Source of the DNA: Candidatus Aenigmatarchaeota archaeon
Lineage (GTDB): Archaea > Aenigmatarchaeota > Aenigmatarchaeia > PWEA01 > JACRMZ01
Length of the DNA: 8,733 bases
Assembly (NCBI GenBank): GCA_016219455.1
Contig: JACRMZ010000086.1
Span: forward strand, 1 to 8,733
Reading direction: 5' to 3'
Below, piece after piece: positions 6,454 through 8,733 of the stretch (position 1 is its first letter; every line of letters starts with the position of its first letter). The notes under the pieces are model-generated. The model was given only the letters and a program-made list of their open reading frames with translations, was not told the origin of the DNA and made no database searches. A program made the translations under genes and the position numbers.

Positions 6454-6551
6454 AGGCCTTTCACATCAGGCAAGAGAAGGCAAATAGGACTCATTGAAAT
6501 TAGTTCCGGTGCTTTTCCTGTCATTTCTGCTAGTTTAACGGCACTTTCAAA

Positions 6552-6563
6552 AAACATATTTAA
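6552..6563 (+). promoter_or_regulatory. BRE/TATA promoter of superoxide dismutase gene
   Basis: Purine-rich CAAAAAAC is followed by ATATTTAA, a good archaeal BRE plus TATA arrangement. Transcription would begin about 25 nt downstream, near 6585-6588, leaving a leader of about 20 nt that includes the strong Shine-Dalgarno site at 6596-6603. The rest of the 6454-6606 gap shows only weakly T-rich sequence after the prenyl synthase stop and no gene. Confidence 0.6.
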
Positions 6564-6595
6564 GACACGGAAGATAAATCACTTTGTAAAACAAT

Positions 6596-6603
6596 GAGGT
6601 GGT
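6596..6603 (+). promoter_or_regulatory. Shine-Dalgarno site of superoxide dismutase gene
   Basis: GAGGTGGT lies three nt before the ATG at 6607 and is close to the complement of the archaeal 16S rRNA 3' end. It fixes the start codon. It also makes this gene an exception to the leaderless pattern of the other operon-leading genes nearby. Confidence 0.65.
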
Positions 6604-6606
6604 TTA

Positions 6607-7218
6607 ATGTATCCGCACAAGTTACCGTCGCTTCCCTACGACTTTTCGGCACTCGAGCCGCACATAGACGCGCAGACAATGCAAATACACCATGGAAAGC
6701 ACCATCAGGCATATGTTGACAATCTTAACAACGCGCTCAAGGACCATGCGGACTTTCACGGAAAATCAGTGGAAGAGCTTCTTGGGGGAATAAAAAACGT
6801 CCCTGAGGCGATACGCCAGCAGGTCATAAACCACGCCGGCGGCCATGCGAACCATTCATTATTTTGGGCAATAATGTCCAAGAACGGTGGCGGCGAACCC
6901 TCAGGGAAAATCGGCGATGCGATAAAGTCGTCTTTTGGCTCCTTTGCAGCGTTCCAGGAGCAGTTCACAAAAGCTGCCATGGGGCGATTTGGGAGTGGAT
7001 GGGCGTGGCTGGTTTTGGGCAACGGGAAATTGTCGGTGATAAACACGCTTAACCAAGACAGCCCCGTAATGAATGGCCAGTTTCCAGTGATGGGAATTGA
7101 TGTGTGGGAGCATGCATACTACCTGAAGTACCAGAACAGGCGCGCGGATTACATCAAGGCGTGGTGGAATGTCGTCAACTGGAAGGAGATAGACAGGATT
7201 TTCTCTCACCACAAATGA
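6607..7218 (+). CDS. sod: Superoxide dismutase, Fe/Mn family (Mn-type signature)
   Basis: The enzyme dismutes superoxide to oxygen and hydrogen peroxide, so the host meets oxygen at least at times. The 203-residue length is typical. The N-terminal domain has [20 protein letters not shown], and [11 protein letters not shown] (27-37) holds metal ligand H28 and active-site Y36. H83 ([10 protein letters not shown], 78-87), D165 and H169 ([15 protein letters not shown], 165-179) complete the four ligands. The outer-sphere glutamine is in the C-terminal NQDSPVM (Q150), and glycine G79 occupies the region where Fe enzymes carry their glutamine. That pattern and GGGEPSG point to Mn or cambialistic use rather than strict Fe. 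No signal peptide is present, so it is cytosolic. It is monocistronic, with its own promoter and Shine-Dalgarno site, and convergent with the small gene at 7237 (18 nt apart). Confidence 0.97.
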   Translation: MYPHKLPSLPYDFSALEPHIDAQTMQIHHGKHHQAYVDNLNNALKDHADFHGKSVEELLGGIKNVPEAIRQQVINHAGGHANHSLFWAIMSKNGGGEPSGKIGDAIKSSFGSFAAFQEQFTKAAMGRFGSGWAWLVLGNGKLSVINTLNQDSPVMNGQFPVMGIDVWEHAYYLKYQNRRADYIKAWWNVVNWKEIDRIFSHHK

Positions 7219-7236
7219 GCATGATGCCAGAAAAAC

Positions 7237-7521
7237 CTAGCTGTAGAAGTGGAATTTTTTTGTAGCTTCCTTCTTTTTTTCAGGGTTTATCATAATCAGC
7301 TTGTCCACTTCCCTGCTCCCGTAGCCGCTTACGGGCGTTTCTTCAATCAGTATGTGCTCATGAAGTAGGACTCCAAGCGCTTTGTCCTGAACAGCACCCT
7401 TGCCGACTTTCTTTGATATGCTGGCATCAGTTACCCACGGATGCCTTTTGTCATGGTTGTATGCACTCACGCATTCCCTGACAATGATATTTTCATATTC
7501 CTCAATAGTGTGTTTTCTCAT
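7237..7521 (-). CDS. Small hypothetical protein, possible winged-helix DNA-binding (94 aa)
   Basis: I do not recognise a named family. The order of predicted elements resembles a winged helix: a first helix (IEEYENIIVRECVSAYNHD, about 6-24), a helix-turn-helix-like stretch (DASISKKVGKGAVQDKALGVLLHEHILIEE, about 32-61), and a turn plus strand that could be the wing (TPVSGYGSREVDKLIMIN, 62-79). A lysine-rich tail follows. It is basic, soluble and short. The start is supported by GAGGGGTGG just before the ATG and a TATA-like element about 39 nt upstream. That element lies within a short inverted repeat, which would suit an autoregulator. Fold and regulation are inference. The gene lies downstream of, and on the same strand as, the broken DUF47 gene. 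Confidence 0.6.
   Translation of the reverse strand: MRKHTIEEYENIIVRECVSAYNHDKRHPWVTDASISKKVGKGAVQDKALGVLLHEHILIEETPVSGYGSREVDKLIMINPEKKKEATKKFHFYS
7255..7280 (+). terminator. Double T-run terminator candidate for sod
   Basis: Two runs of seven T (7255-7261 and 7274-7280) lie on the plus strand, 36-62 nt after the sod stop codon, with no strong hairpin. This fits archaeal T-run termination. They fall within the 3' end of the convergent small gene, where they also encode its lysine-rich tail, so part of the composition may be coding. Confidence 0.4.
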
Positions 7522-7551
7522 AAACCCACCCCTCTAATATTCATTACTCTA

Positions 7552-7568
7552 AGGTAATATAAATACCT
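7552..7568 (-). promoter_or_regulatory. TATA-like element framed by a 5-bp inverted repeat (possible operator)
   Basis: On the plus strand the arms AGGTA (7552-7556) and TACCT (7564-7568) are perfect inverted repeats around the 7-nt ATATAAA. On the minus strand the centre reads TTTATAT, a TATA-like box about 39 nt before the ATG at 7521. This would leave a leader of about 13 nt holding the GAGGGGTGG ribosome site. A repressor bound to the arms would block TBP. The arms are short, so chance is possible. Confidence 0.4.
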
Positions 7569-7603
7569 AATGGGCCTATCAGGTTCTCGGCGCCAAATAC
7601 GCC

Positions 7604-8061
7604 TCATCCGCTCATCTTGATGACCATGATGAATATTATGTCAGAAACGTCCTCTATCGTGTTTGATATAATAGCAACGGATTCTATGAGTTCCTTGAGG
7701 AGCATTTTGTCATCAAGTTTTCCCTTGTCGGCAAAAACGTTCTTTATCAGCTCCACGCAAGTATATCCGCAACGTCCTCTGCCTGGTTGGCTATGTGGTC
7801 TTCAACTTCAATAAGATTGAAAAAATCGCCGCGAAGCGTAGGGAAGAACGCCCCCTCGAAAAGTTCTGCCTGGACTTTGCGCCGCTGCTTGTCCGCCTTG
7901 GACTCAAGCTCAATGACCTCATAGCATTTTGCAGGCTCGCCGTTTTCAAAGAATTCCTGGGATGCTCCCCTGAGGGACACGAGGCACGCCTCTATATCAT
8001 TGAGGTGCTCGCCAAGCTCTTCCCGGAACTTTCCCTCCTTTTTCCCGGTCATAAGTTCCAT
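7604..8061 (-). pseudogene. DUF47/PhoU-like phosphate transport regulator, frameshifted and apparently missing its middle
   Basis: Residues 1-102 are a clear DUF47 N-half: KFREELGEHLNDIEACLVSLRGASQEFF, then VIELESKADKQRRKVQAELFEGAFFPTLRGDFFNLIEVEDHIANQAEDVADILA. The frame then stops at 7747-7749. In the -1 frame from about 7756 reading resumes as VELIKNVFADKGKLDDKMLLKELIESVAIISNTIEDVSDIIFIMVIKMSG and stops at 7604-7606. This second part resembles the C-terminal end of the same family (IEDVSDIIFIMVIK). Together they give about 150 residues against roughly 210-220 usual for the family, so some 55-65 internal residues seem to be lost as well as the frame. One deletion with a length of 1 modulo 3 would explain both. 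The start at 8061 is backed by ATAAATAAT about 25 nt upstream. DUF47 proteins usually accompany PiT permeases, and one lies divergently next door. A sequencing or assembly error is the main alternative. Confidence 0.8.
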
Positions 8062-8081
8062 ATAACCATTTTCATCTGTTG

Positions 8082-8090
8082 ATTATTTAT
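8082..8090 (-). promoter_or_regulatory. TATA-like element of the DUF47 gene
   Basis: ATAAATAAT on the minus strand is centred about 25 nt before the ATG at 8061, so the transcript would be leaderless. No Shine-Dalgarno match lies between it and the start. The promoter looks intact even though the gene body is broken. Confidence 0.45.
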
Positions 8091-8134
8091 CCTGCCTGTT
8101 TTGGAAACGCCGTAGAAAGCGCATTTTCCAACTC

Positions 8135-8142
8135 TTTTAAAT
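8135..8142 (+). promoter_or_regulatory. TATA-like element of the PiT permease gene
   Basis: TTTTAAAT is centred about 29 nt before the ATG at 8168, giving a leaderless or nearly leaderless transcript. An A/T-rich AAAATATAAA at 8154-8163 is too close to the ATG to be its TATA box. The two promoters of this divergent pair are separate elements about 50 nt apart. Confidence 0.5.
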
Positions 8143-8167
8143 CGGATGTCGTTCAAAATATAAACCG

Positions 8168-8733
8168 ATGGACCTCCCACCTCTGATATTCATATTGACA
8201 GGGCTTTACGTCGGATGGAGCATTGGTGCTAATGATGTCGCCAACGCAATCGGCCCGCCTGTTGGTTCCGGGCTGATATCATACAAGAAAGCGGTGATGC
8301 TTTTTGCAGTCTTCGCCGTTGTCGGCGGAGCCGTTGGAGGGCACGATGTGATGAGGACTGTCGGGACGGACATGGCATCAAAGATTCCAGATGTTCCGCT
8401 TCTCATAGCGATGATGGTTCCTGCCATTCTTGTCACGTTGACTTCCCGTCTCGGTATTCCAGTGTCCGCATCTCAGTCAATTGTGAGCGGCCTTACAGGG
8501 GCTGCGATTGCTTCAAACGTTGCGATAGACTGGTCGCTTGGGAAAAAGATACTTCTTACATGGGTCGCGCTTCCTGTAGCAGCGGTGATATTGGCGCCTA
8601 CATTGTACTCGTTGCTTAAAATCCCCATGCGAAGGGTGAAGAACCTCTACCGTTCCGAGAGGATATTGGGGATTCTGCTTCTTGCAGGAAGCTGTTACAT
8701 TTCATTCACAATCGGCGCCAACAACGCCGGCAA
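8168..8733 (+). CDS. PiT-family inorganic phosphate permease, N-terminal part
   Basis: The first 188 codons are in the window; the gene continues past the right edge. PiT proteins are cation-coupled phosphate symporters in the cytoplasmic membrane built from two inverted repeats. The first repeat signature GANDVANA is at residues 20-27, within the first membrane segment (about 5-28). Further hydrophobic segments follow (about 42-58, 76-93, 103-120, 128-150). GIPVSASQSIVSG (96-108) matches the conserved G-P-V-S region after the fourth segment. The second repeat signature begins as GANNAG (183-188) at the edge. No lesion is visible. The start ATG at 8168 sits about 29 nt after a TATA-like box, and no longer in-frame start is needed to reach the first membrane segment. 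It is divergent from the broken DUF47 gene, its usual functional partner. Confidence 0.93.
   Translation, partial: MDLPPLIFILTGLYVGWSIGANDVANAIGPPVGSGLISYKKAVMLFAVFAVVGGAVGGHDVMRTVGTDMASKIPDVPLLIAMMVPAILVTLTSRLGIPVSASQSIVSGLTGAAIASNVAIDWSLGKKILLTWVALPVAAVILAPTLYSLLKIPMRRVKNLYRSERILGILLLAGSCYISFTIGANNAG

Noticed and set aside
6901..7212. 103-codon frame antisense to superoxide dismutase
   Set aside because: The sense strand encodes an unmistakable, complete SOD. The antisense product has no recognisable features.
7742..7765. Programmed -1 frameshift in the DUF47 gene
   Set aside because: No slippery heptamer is visible at the junction (GATATACTTGCGTGGAG), and the fused product would still lack about 60 residues of the domain, so damage is the simpler reading.
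8206..8436. 76-codon frame antisense to the PiT gene
   Set aside because: Thr/Pro/Ala-rich shadow of membrane-segment codons; the sense frame carries the GANDVANA signature and stays open to the window edge.
1..8733. CRISPR arrays, tRNA or rRNA genes, insertion sequences
   Set aside because: I saw no regularly spaced repeats, no cloverleaf or rRNA-like segments, no transposase reading frame and no terminal inverted repeats. Gene content is metabolic and ordinary in composition.

Overview
The window looks archaeal. Most operon-leading genes have an A/T-rich TATA-like element about 25-30 nt upstream of the start codon and little or no room for a ribosome binding site (leaderless style). Internal operon genes instead carry GGAGG/GAGGT-type Shine-Dalgarno sequences. 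Transketolase is split into two subunits, as is usual in archaea. Isoleucine ATA and arginine AGG/AGA codons are common, and gene ends are followed by short T runs rather than hairpins. Spacing is tight and no stretch over 300 bases lacks a gene. The lineage cannot be fixed from the sequence. A euryarchaeal or DPANN-type genome would fit, but that is inference.

Layout. At the left edge is the N-terminal part of a HAD-superfamily hydrolase (minus), divergent from an unrecognised 148-residue protein (plus). Positions 836-5408 hold a minus-strand block for the entry to aromatic amino acid synthesis. In transcription order it is transketolase N-terminal subunit, transketolase C-terminal subunit, type I-beta DAHP synthase (aroF), two tandem paralogous proteins of unknown function, a T-run terminator candidate, and then 3-dehydroquinate synthase (aroB) behind its own promoter-like element. 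The first four junctions are 1-nt gaps or an ATGA overlap, so they look translationally coupled. Metabolically, transketolase can supply erythrose 4-phosphate, DAHP synthase condenses it with phosphoenolpyruvate, and AroB cyclises DAHP to 3-dehydroquinate. The two unknown paralogs sit within this set.

From 5409 the plus strand carries a trans-isoprenyl diphosphate synthase, probably for archaeal membrane lipid chains or a related polyprenol. Its second aspartate-rich motif is altered. Next is an Fe/Mn-family superoxide dismutase with Mn-type signatures. A small basic protein with a possible winged-helix fold lies on the minus strand, with an inverted repeat around its TATA-like element.

The right end is a phosphate-transport locus. 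A DUF47/PhoU-like gene (minus) is broken by a -1 frameshift and appears to lack its middle part. It is divergent from a PiT-family phosphate permease that runs off the window. The observations most worth following are the tandem paralogs inside the aromatic operon and the damaged DUF47 gene next to an apparently sound transporter.
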